From the NCBI GenBank assembly GCA_963676345.2, contig CAXXTS010000002.1, positions 372,001-436,000 on the forward strand: a stretch of DNA of 64,000 nt, given 5' to 3'. Source of the stretch: G963665925 sp963676345. Its GTDB lineage: Bacteria > Bacillota > Clostridia > Peptostreptococcales > Acidaminobacteraceae. The number at the start of each line of letters is the position of its first letter. The stretch's first letter is position 1. Below the pieces are notes generated by a model. It had not been told where the DNA came from. It saw only the letters and a list, made by a program, of their open reading frames with translations, and made no database searches. Of the stretch, positions 45,113-53,564 are shown one piece after another. Made by a program: the position numbers and the translations under genes.

Positions 45113-45496
45113 TTACTTTATATCGCCATGTGTTTCACTTGAAGCCAGCTCAACAATTTTATTGTCTGAGTCACAAAATACTACTTTAGGTTCAAATTCC
45201 AGCGCCTTCTCCTGTTCTATCCAGCAGTATGCAATAATAATACAAACATCACCAGGCTGTACCATCCTTGCAGCAGCACCATTTAGGCAAATTACACCAC
45301 TGTCTGGTTCGCCTTCAATAACATATGTTTCAAGTCTCGATCCATTGTTATTATCAACGATTTGAACACGTTCCCCGGGAAGAATGCCAGCCGCGTCCAT
45401 GAGCGTTTTATCAATTGTAATAGACCCAACGTAGTTCAAATTGGCTTCTGTAATGACAGCTCTGTGGATCTTCCCCTTAAACATATTTACTAACAT
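45113..45496 (-). CDS. panD: Aspartate 1-decarboxylase
   Basis: 127-aa PanD that makes beta-alanine from aspartate. The self-cleavage site Gly24-Ser25 lies in NYVGSITID, producing the pyruvoyl group; Lys9 and the Tyr in NGAAARMVQPGD-proximal core are in place. Last gene of the DUF2520-panB-panC-panD operon, its start abutting the panC stop. Confidence 0.95.
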   Translation of the reverse strand: MLVNMFKGKIHRAVITEANLNYVGSITIDKTLMDAAGILPGERVQIVDNNNGSRLETYVIEGEPDSGVICLNGAAARMVQPGDVCIIIAYCWIEQEKALEFEPKVVFCDSDNKIVELASSETHGDIK

Positions 45497-46348
45497 CTAT
45501 TTTACCTCCAACCTCACGTTATCAAGCAACTTCGATTTTCCAAACCAAACAGCCAGCGCAATCAGTACATCCCCAGCAAGTTTTTCAATTGGCTCTAGTG
45601 TTCTTGCGTCAACAAGTTCAATATAGTCTATTCTTGCATAATCAAATTTCTCAATCATGCCTTTCATTTCCTCATAAACGGTATTCGCGTCACGTTGACC
45701 ACTTTCAATCATTTCCCGTGCATGGTCTAGTGATCTTTTAAGGACCAGCGCATCCTGTCTTTGTGTTTCGCTGAGGTAGGTATTTCTCGAACTCATGGCA
45801 AGACCATCCGATTCTCTTACGATTGGACATGGTACAATCTCTATATCTATATTCATATCCTCAACCATACGCTCTATAACAGAAACCTGCTGTGCATCCT
45901 TCATGCCAAAGTAGGCACGATCAGGCACACACAAGTTAAATAGTTTTGTTACAACTGTTGCAACACCACGAAAGTGTCCTTTTCGACTTGCACCGCAAAG
46001 GCGCTTGGTGATTGTCCCTTCAACATCAACATAAGTAGCGTAACCGCTCGGATACATTTCTTCGACCTCAGGATAAAATACAAAGTCTACTCCAGCAGAC
46101 TGCATAATTTTTTTATCGTGCTCAATATCACGCGGGTAAGACTCTAAGTCTTCATTTGGTCCAAATTGTGTTGGGTTGACAAAAACACTTGCCACTACGA
46201 TATCATTCTCTTTTCGCGCTCTATCCATAAGTGATTTATGGCCTTCATGAAGAAAGCCCATTGTCGGAACAAGACCAACACGTTTTCCTTCACGCTTCAA
46301 GCCTTTTAGCACCTCACGCAGCGCTTTTCCACTCGTATATAGTTCCAT
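45497..46348 (-). CDS. panC: Pantothenate synthetase
   Basis: 283-aa PanC, joining pantoate and beta-alanine with ATP. The HIGH-like motif VPTMGFLHEGHKSLM, FVNPTQFGPNED and the KMSKS-like region DGLAMSSRNTYL are clear. ATG 46348 follows AGGAGG by 6 nt and lies 20 nt after panB; an in-frame start further upstream would overlap the panB stop. Confidence 0.95.
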   Translation of the reverse strand: MELYTSGKALREVLKGLKREGKRVGLVPTMGFLHEGHKSLMDRARKENDIVVASVFVNPTQFGPNEDLESYPRDIEHDKKIMQSAGVDFVFYPEVEEMYPSGYATYVDVEGTITKRLCGASRKGHFRGVATVVTKLFNLCVPDRAYFGMKDAQQVSVIERMVEDMNIDIEIVPCPIVRESDGLAMSSRNTYLSETQRQDALVLKRSLDHAREMIESGQRDANTVYEEMKGMIEKFDYARIDYIELVDARTLEPIEKLAGDVLIALAVWFGKSKLLDNVRLEVK

Positions 46349-46368
46349 AATTGCCTCCTGGCTGGTCA

Positions 46369-47205
46369 TTAGTATAGCTTGTCCAGCACTTCGTCTTTTA
46401 TTTTAAAGGTGTGTTTTTCCTCTGGGAAAGACATCTCTTGAACTTCTTTTTTATAGTTTTCAACAGCTTTTTTCATTGCTGTACCAACATCTGCGTATTT
46501 CTTAACGAATTTCGGTGTGAAATCTGAGTACATTCCCAGCATGTCTTGAATAACTAGCACCTGTCCATCACAGTACTTTCCTGCACCTATTCCAATGGTT
46601 GGAATCGTCAACTTTTCGCTTACAATCTTGGCAAGCTTTTCTGGCACACATTCTAAAACAATTGCACAGCAGCCTGCTTCTTCTAACAATAGTGCATCTT
46701 CAATAAGTTTTTTTGCCTGCGCTTCGCTTTTGCCCTGTACTTTAAAGCCGCCAAACATATTGACTGATTGTGGTGTCAACCCCAAATGCCCTATAACAGG
46801 AATTTGCGCTTTTACAATTGCTCTAACTTTATCTATGACATCTGCTCCGCCCTCAAGTTTGATGGCATCGGCTCCCGCTTCTTTTATAAAACGCCCTGCA
46901 TTAATCACTGCATCTTCAACACTGACATGATAACTCATAAAGGGCATATCGCCCACAACAAATGCATTCTGAACACCACGTACTACAGCACTTGTATGAT
47001 GGAGCATATCTGCCATTGTTACCTTGAGCGTATTATCATACCCCAGCATGGTGTTTCCTAATGAATCACCGACCAGAATTGAGTCTACACCTGCCTCGTC
47101 CAGTAATTTTGCTGTAGAATAATCATACGCTGTCAGCATTGATATTTTTGTACCTTGCTCTTTTGATGCAATAAAAGAAGATACCGTAAATTTGCCCTTG
47201 TTCAT
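46369..47205 (-). CDS. panB: 3-methyl-2-oxobutanoate hydroxymethyltransferase
   Basis: 278-aa PanB, which forms ketopantoate from 2-ketoisovalerate and methylene-THF. MLTAYDYSTAKLLDEAGVDSILVGDSLG, HLGLTPQSV and IGIGAGKYCDGQVLV are the family motifs, with metal ligands Asp in DSLG and the catalytic Glu in VLECVP. It overlaps the DUF2520 gene by 4 nt. Confidence 0.96.
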   Translation of the reverse strand: MNKGKFTVSSFIASKEQGTKISMLTAYDYSTAKLLDEAGVDSILVGDSLGNTMLGYDNTLKVTMADMLHHTSAVVRGVQNAFVVGDMPFMSYHVSVEDAVINAGRFIKEAGADAIKLEGGADVIDKVRAIVKAQIPVIGHLGLTPQSVNMFGGFKVQGKSEAQAKKLIEDALLLEEAGCCAIVLECVPEKLAKIVSEKLTIPTIGIGAGKYCDGQVLVIQDMLGMYSDFTPKFVKKYADVGTAMKKAVENYKKEVQEMSFPEEKHTFKIKDEVLDKLY

Positions 47206-48092
47206 GATTTCACCTCATCATTTAACAACTCTTCCAGTTTCCCTAGCTTCTTCATGTCTGTTCCAGGTTTTTCTTTAGCCATTTGGACTGTTGCATAGCC
47301 CAAAAAGCGATAGAATTTTTCAATATCCTGATTGTCGACAGCTTCAAGATGTGCCTTCACTGTGGCTATGTCACCACGTGAGATGGGTCCCGTAAGGGCT
47401 TCCTTGGTATCCATGTGCGTTAGATTTTCGACCGTACCCCGAATGAGCGGATATAGCGCCTTATAGGCAATACCCCTTTCAATTCCAATGGCTTCATACA
47501 TGGCGAGTCCATAATCAACAAGTGTTACAAGATAATTGGACACCGTACATGCTGCCATATGATACAGTGTTTTCTGCTCTTCTTCAATTACAAAATAGGT
47601 ATTGTGCATTTCTTCAAGCAAACTGCTCAGCCTTTTTACTGCAAGAGGCGTACCCTCAAGTGAGAACACAGTGGTTCTTAACTGTTCAACCGCGGTCTTT
47701 ACATCTGCAATAGATTGGATCGGATGAAGCGAGCAGATTTCTGAGCCATGCTTTTGAAGTGGCTTAAGCTGTGCACTAGAATGTGCACCGCTCATATGCA
47801 CAAATATTTTTCCCTTTAACATCTTTGCCACTGCTTCATTATTGTCAGCCTGTGTGCTGATTTCATGTGCTATTTCAGAAATAACCGAATCTGGTGTCGT
47901 AATGAATATACACGCTGAAGCTTTGACCAGTTTAACTATGTCGCTGTAATACCTGCTGTCGGTCAGGTTTGCAGCCTCCTCTGCTGACTTCTGTGAGCGA
48001 CTGAAGTAGCCAGTTAGTACACAATTGTTCTCTTTTAAATAAGAACCAAAGGCCTTTCCAACTTTTCCAGCACCTATAAAGCCCATTTTCAA
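47202..48092 (-). CDS. Rossmann-like / DUF2520 oxidoreductase (probable ketopantoate reductase role)
   Basis: 296-aa NAD(P)-binding protein: KMGFIGAGKVGKAFG is a GxGxxG dinucleotide fold, followed by the helical C-terminal DUF2520 domain (about 135-260). It is related to ketopantoate reductase and pyrroline-5-carboxylate reductase. Start TTG 48092 has GGAGGG 6 nt upstream. As first gene of a pan operon that lacks panE, it probably reduces ketopantoate to pantoate; this is inferred from context, not shown by sequence. Confidence 0.85.
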   Translation of the reverse strand: MKMGFIGAGKVGKAFGSYLKENNCVLTGYFSRSQKSAEEAANLTDSRYYSDIVKLVKASACIFITTPDSVISEIAHEISTQADNNEAVAKMLKGKIFVHMSGAHSSAQLKPLQKHGSEICSLHPIQSIADVKTAVEQLRTTVFSLEGTPLAVKRLSSLLEEMHNTYFVIEEEQKTLYHMAACTVSNYLVTLVDYGLAMYEAIGIERGIAYKALYPLIRGTVENLTHMDTKEALTGPISRGDIATVKAHLEAVDNQDIEKFYRFLGYATVQMAKEKPGTDMKKLGKLEELLNDEVKS

Positions 48093-48129
48093 TAAAATCC
48101 CTCCCAATATTGCGCTTTTAATAAACAAA

Positions 48130-48320
48130 AAAACCTGCTTTTTGGGCAGGCGTCTAAATAGAACGTATTCTTACGTTCATCAAGTCTGTCTCTGTCCATA
48201 GGCTCCGAGCAGAATACATCCTGCTGTTAACAGGATAAACGTATGGGATTGTAAAGTATTTCGGCACATGGTATGGCTCCCCAAGGATACCATCCATGGT
48301 CATTTTATCAACAGTCCCCT
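48130..48320 (-). promoter_or_regulatory. Structured leader with conditional terminator before the pan operon
   Basis: The minus strand has several stems: GGTAT/ATACC (about 48291-48270), ATCCTG/CAGGAT (48236-48231 with 48223-48218), GAACGTA/TACGTTC near 48176-48161, and a terminator CCTGC/GCAGG (48150-48146 with 48138-48134) followed by TTTTTTTG. The terminator is only 41 nt before the start codon, so the operon must be read through it. GCAGG in the internal hairpin could pair with CCTGC of the terminator and act as anti-terminator. I see no T-box motif. It could be the 'pan' RNA motif or another leader; identity not settled. Confidence 0.5.
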
Positions 48321-48416
48321 CAAAAAACAAGCTGAGATTTTTGCATAAACTAAGTAGTCATTCAATATGGTCATTATATTATGCTCATTCTTAGTATCTG
48401 GTGCTAATATCTAGTG

Positions 48417-48492
48417 TTGACTTATGCTTGAGCTTTGATATACAATTAGATGGAGATTAACTATGAATAAATTGTCGGTTAAGACTTAACCG
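48417..48492 (+). promoter_or_regulatory. Promoter and operator-like palindrome of the nitronate monooxygenase gene
   Basis: TTGACT (48417-48422) with TATACA (48439-48444) or TACAAT (48441-48446) is a sigma-A promoter. About 30 nt downstream is the palindrome CGGTTAAGACTTAACCG (48476-48492), a perfect 17-bp dyad placed where a repressor would block transcription. Confidence 0.6.
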
Positions 48493-48534
48493 TTTCAATA
48501 GCTTTTCTTAATAAACTCAGTCAGGAGTGAAAAC

Positions 48535-49620
48535 ATGTTTCCAACTTTAAAAATTCGTGACTTGAACGTCAAACTGCCGATTATCCAAGGTGGAATGGGC
48601 ATTGGCGTATCTATGTCAAAACTCGCAGCAGCTGTTGCCAACGAAGGTGGCATTGGTATTATATCTGGTGCACAACCCGGCTACAAGGAAGACAACTTCC
48701 GAGTAGACAATGCAGCAGCAAATGTACAAGGGCTCATGAAAGAAATCAGAAAGGCAAAAGAACTCGCACCGAATGGTATCATCGGCGTTAATTTCTTAGC
48801 AGCCTCTAAAAATTATACTGAGCTTGTCATGACCGCTGTAAAAGAAAAAGCTGACCTGATCATCTCAGGTGCAGGGCTTCCAAAATCCCTACCTGATCTT
48901 GTAAAAGGATCTACAACAAAAATCGCACCCATTGTTTCTTCAGGAAAAGCGGCAGCGACAATTGCAAAGATTTGGGATAGAAAATATGATTTTCTGCCAG
49001 ATGCAGTCATTGTTGAAGGGCCACTTGCAGGCGGACACCTTGGCTTTTCACCAGAAGTGCTCAAGCAGGAAACACTGCCAAAACTTAAAGACATTGTCGT
49101 TGAAGTTATTGATGCCCTTAAGCCTTACGAGGAAAAGTACGGTAGAAAAGTAGCTGTTATTGCTGCTGGCGGTGTCTACTCTGGTGAAGACATGGCTGAA
49201 ATGCTGGAGCTTGGCGCTTCAGGCGTACAGATGTCAACACGGTTTGTTGCAACCGAGGAATGTGATGCACACGAAAACTTCAAGCAAGCTTATGTGGATG
49301 CAGCTGAAGAGGATATTGAAATCATTGTTAGTCCTGTAGGCCTTCCAGGCAGAGCCATTCGCAACCGTTTTACAGAGCTTGCAAAAGAAGGGGCTCATAA
49401 GGTAACGCGCTGCTACAATTGTCTTAAAGGATGTAACCCTGCAACAACGCCTTACTGTATTACAGATGCCCTAGTCGCATCAGTTGAAGGCGATGTTGAA
49501 AATGGTCTTGTATTTGTGGGACAAAATGCTTCCAAAATAAAAGAGATTTCGACGGTACATGGCGTTATTGAAAGTATTAAAGAAGAGTATGAAGCATACA
49601 TGCAAAGCAAAAAAGGCTAG
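48535..49620 (+). CDS. Nitronate monooxygenase / FabK-like flavoprotein
   Basis: 361-aa FMN-dependent TIM-barrel protein of the 2-nitropropane dioxygenase group. PIIQGGMGIGVS, VNFLAA, VEGPLAGGHLG and the FMN phosphate site IAAGGVYSGEDMAEMLELGASGVQMSTRFVATEEC are typical. A later CYNCLKGCNPATTPYC cysteine cluster (about 297-312) is found in the clostridial subgroup and could bind metal. It could detoxify nitronates or act as an enoyl reductase; the absence of other fab genes favours the first. Ribosome site AGGAG. Monocistronic. Confidence 0.85.
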   Translation: MFPTLKIRDLNVKLPIIQGGMGIGVSMSKLAAAVANEGGIGIISGAQPGYKEDNFRVDNAAANVQGLMKEIRKAKELAPNGIIGVNFLAASKNYTELVMTAVKEKADLIISGAGLPKSLPDLVKGSTTKIAPIVSSGKAAATIAKIWDRKYDFLPDAVIVEGPLAGGHLGFSPEVLKQETLPKLKDIVVEVIDALKPYEEKYGRKVAVIAAGGVYSGEDMAEMLELGASGVQMSTRFVATEECDAHENFKQAYVDAAEEDIEIIVSPVGLPGRAIRNRFTELAKEGAHKVTRCYNCLKGCNPATTPYCITDALVASVEGDVENGLVFVGQNASKIKEISTVHGVIESIKEEYEAYMQSKKG

Positions 49621-49651
49621 ATGTCATTCATCTTACCTATATAATAAGAAC

Positions 49652-49690
49652 AAAAACACACCTGCTGGAGACTTTGGCAGGTGTGTTTTT
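49652..49690 (+). terminator. Terminator of the nitronate monooxygenase gene
   Basis: AAAAACACACCTGC pairs with GCAGGTGTGTTTTT (14 bp, 11-nt loop) ending in a T-tract. Confidence 0.9.
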
Positions 49691-49970
49691 CGATATGTGA
49701 AATAGTTTCTGCATAGCTGCTGGTAATGGATACTCAAAGTAGGTATTTAACAAGATATTCGTCCACTCTACACCAAATAATGATATAATGAAATATATCG
49801 CAATTAGACCCAAAATATACATGTCTAAAAAGCACATTTCCTGCTCATTTTTTGCTTGTGTTTAGGAAATTCTCTAGGCGCCATTCGGGCATGTAAGAGT
49901 ATATATTTTGTAACAAGACATATTTAGTCATCTATATTTTAAAGCAAAGTAAAAAACAAATCGGGTTCAA

Positions 49971-49999
49971 TTACAAAAAAGATCGAATTCTGTTATAAT
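49971..49999 (+). promoter_or_regulatory. Promoter of the H-NOX chemoreceptor gene
   Basis: TTACAA (49971-49976), 17-bp spacer, TATAAT (49994-49999), and AGGAGGT at 50024-50030. This is sigma-A-like rather than the sigma-D type usual for chemotaxis genes. Upstream 49691-49970 shows nothing else recognisable. Confidence 0.6.
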
Positions 50000-50034
50000 T
50001 ATACGAAAAGAGTACACATTCACAGGAGGTAAGC

Positions 50035-51843
50035 ATGAAAGGTTCCGTTGTAGCAGTTTGGCTAAATACAATTGAAAATGTGTGGGGGCAAAATTCGAAG
50101 TTTGAGGCCATGGACTCAGTGGGCTGGTCAGCAGACAAAATGATATCGCCTCTAGACGACATAGAAGATTCAACTATTTTTGCATTAATGGATAATGTCG
50201 CCAAACAAGCTGGAATTACCCCTGCTGAAGTATGGAGAACATTAGGCCGAAACAATATTTATAGCTTTAGCAAGTGGTTTCCCTCTTTCTTCGAAAGATC
50301 ATCACTCAAAGCATTTCTCATGATGATGGATGCAGTACATGCACAGCTGACACGTATGATTAAAGGCGCTAAGCCTCCAAGACTGATTCCTGAAGAAATT
50401 GACAACACGACTTTCACAATTACTTATCAGTCTAAGCGTGGCATGTTCGACTATCTTCAAGGTCTTCTTGAAGGGGCAGCTGAATACTTCAATGAAAAAA
50501 TGGAAATGGAAATTCTAGAAAAATCAAAACTCGCTGATGGAACACATCAGCTTATCATGAAAATAAAAGTGGAAAAGGGCACCAAGGTTTATAAGACTTA
50601 TAGACTCAGCAAGCTGCTATCCTTTGGTATTGTACGTTATATTCCTGCAAAGATGGCCATTCCACCAGCACTTGTAGCAACTCTTGCAACAGGCGTTGGT
50701 GCTAGCGACTGGATGCTTGGCGGCATTGTCGGTGCAGTAACCCTACTTATTGGTATTTTTACAGCCCGTGTTGTTTGGCTTCCATCTCTTGCTACCGTAG
50801 ATGAACTTGAGGAGATGAAAAACCTTAAATTTGATGGGGACACAATGCTCTCTACTGGAGATATGAACGAGGATATCTTTAAGAATATCAGTGGTGTAAA
50901 GGATAAACTTCGTGAAGATTTCATCCTCTTCAAGGGTGGGGTTGATGATATTCATAACTTCAACAACAAGTTTAAAGATGTATCTGATCGCATGACAGAA
51001 GTGGCTGAGATTATTTCAACAAACGTACAGGAAGTTGCTGAAGGTGCTACGCATCAGGCAACTGAGACAGAGCGTTCTGTTAACATACTGAGCGGCAACA
51101 TTGAAATGCTCAACACCCTTTCCAATGAGGAAATTGAACGTAAAGACAATTTAGAATCCGCTGTTGACAATATTGAAGCGTCATTTAAAGAACTTCAAAA
51201 TGTGGCAGTGAACCTGAATGATATCCGTGAGAAGTTCGCTGGCGTTAATCAGCTTGGACAAGATCTATCGGAAAAAGTTCAAGATATCATTACAATCGTT
51301 TCAACGGTTGAATCTATTGCAGAGCAAACAAACCTACTTGCACTAAATGCATCCATTGAAGCTGCAAGAGCAGGTGAACATGGTCGTGGTTTTGCTGTAG
51401 TTGCTGAAGAAGTGCGCAAGCTTGCAGAAGATTCCAAAGACGCAGTGAGTACCATTAACTCTAACCTCAATCTGTTCACTGAAGAGGTTAACAGAATGGT
51501 TACTGAAGTAGCAGACCAATTCGTTGCGCTTGAAGAAGGCAACAAAAAACTGCATACGGTTGCTGAAAATAACCGAGAGGCAACAGATCAAATTTCTGAA
51601 GTGGCCGACGGCATTGTTGAACTTTCAGCACGTCTTCAGTCTGAAACCCACAAGGTCAGCGAAGTCTTTGAAAATATGCACACACTTGCTGCTATTGCCG
51701 AAGAGAACTCCGCTTCTAGCCAAGAGATGAGTGCGAACGTACAACAGTTTACTGATCAACTTCAAGATTTCTCTGATTATATCAATGAACTTGAAAAACT
51801 GTCTGTGAACCTACGTACCGAGCTCAAAAAATATCAGTTATAA
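50035..51843 (+). CDS. H-NOX domain methyl-accepting chemotaxis protein
   Basis: 602-aa chemoreceptor with an N-terminal heme-binding H-NOX domain (1-185). Proximal His102 lies in DAVHAQLTRMIKG, Pro115 in KPPRL, and the heme propionate motif Tyr131-x-Ser133-x-Arg135 in TYQSKR. Trp9, Asn74 and Tyr140 match the distal hydrogen-bond network that stabilises O2 in the Thermoanaerobacter homolog. Two transmembrane helices (about 207-245) connect to a signalling domain whose tip, EQTNLLALNASIEAARAGEHGRGFAVVAEEVRKLAEDS (about 428-465), is canonical. It should couple gas sensing to CheA-driven swimming; no che genes are in the window. Confidence 0.95.
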   Translation: MKGSVVAVWLNTIENVWGQNSKFEAMDSVGWSADKMISPLDDIEDSTIFALMDNVAKQAGITPAEVWRTLGRNNIYSFSKWFPSFFERSSLKAFLMMMDAVHAQLTRMIKGAKPPRLIPEEIDNTTFTITYQSKRGMFDYLQGLLEGAAEYFNEKMEMEILEKSKLADGTHQLIMKIKVEKGTKVYKTYRLSKLLSFGIVRYIPAKMAIPPALVATLATGVGASDWMLGGIVGAVTLLIGIFTARVVWLPSLATVDELEEMKNLKFDGDTMLSTGDMNEDIFKNISGVKDKLREDFILFKGGVDDIHNFNNKFKDVSDRMTEVAEIISTNVQEVAEGATHQATETERSVNILSGNIEMLNTLSNEEIERKDNLESAVDNIEASFKELQNVAVNLNDIREKFAGVNQLGQDLSEKVQDIITIVSTVESIAEQTNLLALNASIEAARAGEHGRGFAVVAEEVRKLAEDSKDAVSTINSNLNLFTEEVNRMVTEVADQFVALEEGNKKLHTVAENNREATDQISEVADGIVELSARLQSETHKVSEVFENMHTLAAIAEENSASSQEMSANVQQFTDQLQDFSDYINELEKLSVNLRTELKKYQL

Positions 51844-51874
51844 GCCTAAGCTTTTAACCGAGTCAAGATGATAT

Positions 51875-51914
51875 AAAAATCGCCTATTCGACGAAAGTCA
51901 AATAGGCGATTTTT
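51875..51914. terminator. Terminator between H-NOX receptor and aldose epimerase genes
   Basis: AAAAATCGCCTATT pairs with AATAGGCGATTTTT, with an inner GAC/GTC. T-tracts on both strands and convergent genes suggest bidirectional use. Confidence 0.9.
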
Positions 51915-51960
51915 TATTCCAATATATAGTATCGGCAATCGTTATAAAGTACTGTGCGCA

Positions 51961-52971
51961 TTATATGAGGCCAAATTTAAATTTGGTATGCGCCAGATAA
52001 GGTGCTTCCGGTGTTACTGCCTTGAATGGAAAACCACGTTTGTTGACATGGTCTGGTATATTTTGTGTTTCAAGGCATATTGCCTTATGGTCTAGGTGAT
52101 TTGCTGTATAGACAACAACAGCATCCTGATCTGTCCACACTTCTATAAAGCGCCCCGTTGCTGGATGTGTCAATTTAATTTGAGGTGTATCATGGTTTTC
52201 AAGAACGAAAGGATGATCAAACCCACCGCCTCTGAGTATTTGTGTTTCATTTGCCCCAATGTCCTGTCCCACACTCTTTTCAGTTCTGAAGTCAAATGCT
52301 GTTCCATCTACACCTGCTAGAAGACCAACTGGACATCCATTTTCTTGAATTGGGACGAACTGCTGGGCATCAATACGCAGTTTATGATCAAATACCTGCT
52401 TATTTAAATTCCCGCTTAAATTAAAGTAAGAATGATTTGTCATATTAATAACCGTCGGCTTGTCTGTCTTAGCCTCATAAGTAAGATGCAGTGTATTTTC
52501 GTTGTCAATGACATAGGACACTTTAAATGCCACATTGCCTGGATATCCACCTTCACCATCCTTGCTCGTCAGTGAAAACTGAACCCCCACCCTGTTTTCT
52601 TCTTCTATTAGCTCAGGCTTCCAGTTTCGTGCATGAAGTCCTGACTGCTCCCCATGTAGATTAAACTCCTGATCATTGCGTTCAAGTTCATATATTACAC
52701 CATTCAGGGTGAATTTCCCTTCAGAAATTCGACCTGCTGTTCTACCAACAACGCTTCCAAAGTAGTCCGGATTTTCCAGATATGTTTGAACATCGTCATA
52801 GTGAAGCACTATATTTTCGGTTGCACCGTCTTTATTTGGCATTAGAATAGACTCAATTGCACATCCAACTGTTAAAAATCCAAGTTCCATACCAGCATCA
52901 TTTGCAGCTGTAATCTTTTCAACTTCAAATCCGTCTAATTGAATTCCGGTTCCTTCTTTATGAATTTTCAT
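51961..52971 (-). CDS. galM: Aldose 1-epimerase (mutarotase)
   Basis: 336-aa GalM-type beta-sandwich enzyme that interconverts alpha and beta anomers of aldoses. The catalytic histidine lies in NMTNHSYFNLSG (about 176) and the base glutamate in CLETQNIPDHVN (about 305), with FGSVVGRTAGRI and ERNDQEFNLHGEQSGLH near the N-terminus. No galactose operon surrounds it. Monocistronic, convergent with the H-NOX gene. Confidence 0.93.
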   Translation of the reverse strand: MKIHKEGTGIQLDGFEVEKITAANDAGMELGFLTVGCAIESILMPNKDGATENIVLHYDDVQTYLENPDYFGSVVGRTAGRISEGKFTLNGVIYELERNDQEFNLHGEQSGLHARNWKPELIEEENRVGVQFSLTSKDGEGGYPGNVAFKVSYVIDNENTLHLTYEAKTDKPTVINMTNHSYFNLSGNLNKQVFDHKLRIDAQQFVPIQENGCPVGLLAGVDGTAFDFRTEKSVGQDIGANETQILRGGGFDHPFVLENHDTPQIKLTHPATGRFIEVWTDQDAVVVYTANHLDHKAICLETQNIPDHVNKRGFPFKAVTPEAPYLAHTKFKFGLI

Positions 52972-53097
52972 TGTATTGTCCTTTCTTGCATTTTTAGTCG
53001 TACTCTATTTATCAAGCAACAGCTTTATTATTTTTCCATACAATACATTATAGTCTGACTCCTTATTTATAACAAGGAACCAGCAGAAAAACTTCAA

Positions 53098-53494
53098 AAT
53101 TTCAAGCATGCCATGTCGCTTGACGCGCCATGCACAAATTTATAAGCAAACAATCTGTTTTGTGCAAGCACAACAGATTGTTTGTCATCGTAATATCTCA
53201 TTTGACATTGTAGTGTTAGAAATGCCAGAGCAACTTTCAGTTGCTCATGTCGCTTAACGCGCCATATACAAATTTATAAGCAAACAATCTGTTTTGTGCA
53301 AGCACAACAGATTGTTTGTCATCGTAATATCTCATTTGACATTGTAGTGTTTGAAATGCCAGAGCAACTTTCAGTTGCTCATGTCGCTTAACGCGCCATA
53401 TACAAATTTATAAGTAAACAATCTGTTTTGTGCAAGCACAACAGATTGTTTACTTATAAATTTGTGCATTTCTTTGTTTTTTACGTAAATTAAA
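53098..53494. repeat. Palindromic element, copy C, with 134-bp tandem amplification
   Basis: The block ATGTCGCTTRACGCGCCAT occurs at 53113, 53247 and 53381, an exact 134-bp period. Each unit carries CAACTTTCAGTTG (units 2, 3), CGCGCCATATAC, and the left arm and loop of a hairpin (loop TTTGTGCAAGCACA). In units 1-2 the right arm stops after 12 nt; only the last has the full 25-bp arms, 53402-53426 with 53441-53465. The flank GCATTTCTTTG...ACGTAAA follows. With the next terminator it fills most of 52972-53564; no gene is seen there. Confidence 0.88.
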
Positions 53495-53524
53495 CGACGT
53501 TACCTCATTCTTGGCAACGTCGTT
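53492..53524 (-). terminator. Terminator of the zinc-ribbon gene
   Basis: AACGACGTTGCC (53524-53513) pairs with the complementary GG-AACGTCGTT side at 53503-53493, followed on the minus strand by TTTAATTTACG, which is the edge of repeat element C. Confidence 0.8.
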
Positions 53525-53564
53525 CATGTTTGGTGACTATCCATTGGTTTTCATCCTTTGGGTA

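Noticed and set aside
48130..48320. T-box leader before the pan operon
   Set aside because: No T-box sequence of the GGTGGNACCGCG type is seen before the terminator.
53113..53465. Possible CRISPR array (regular repeats)
   Set aside because: The period is 134 bp with only about 2.5 copies, the 'spacers' are identical rather than unique, and no cas gene is present. It is a tandemly amplified palindromic element.
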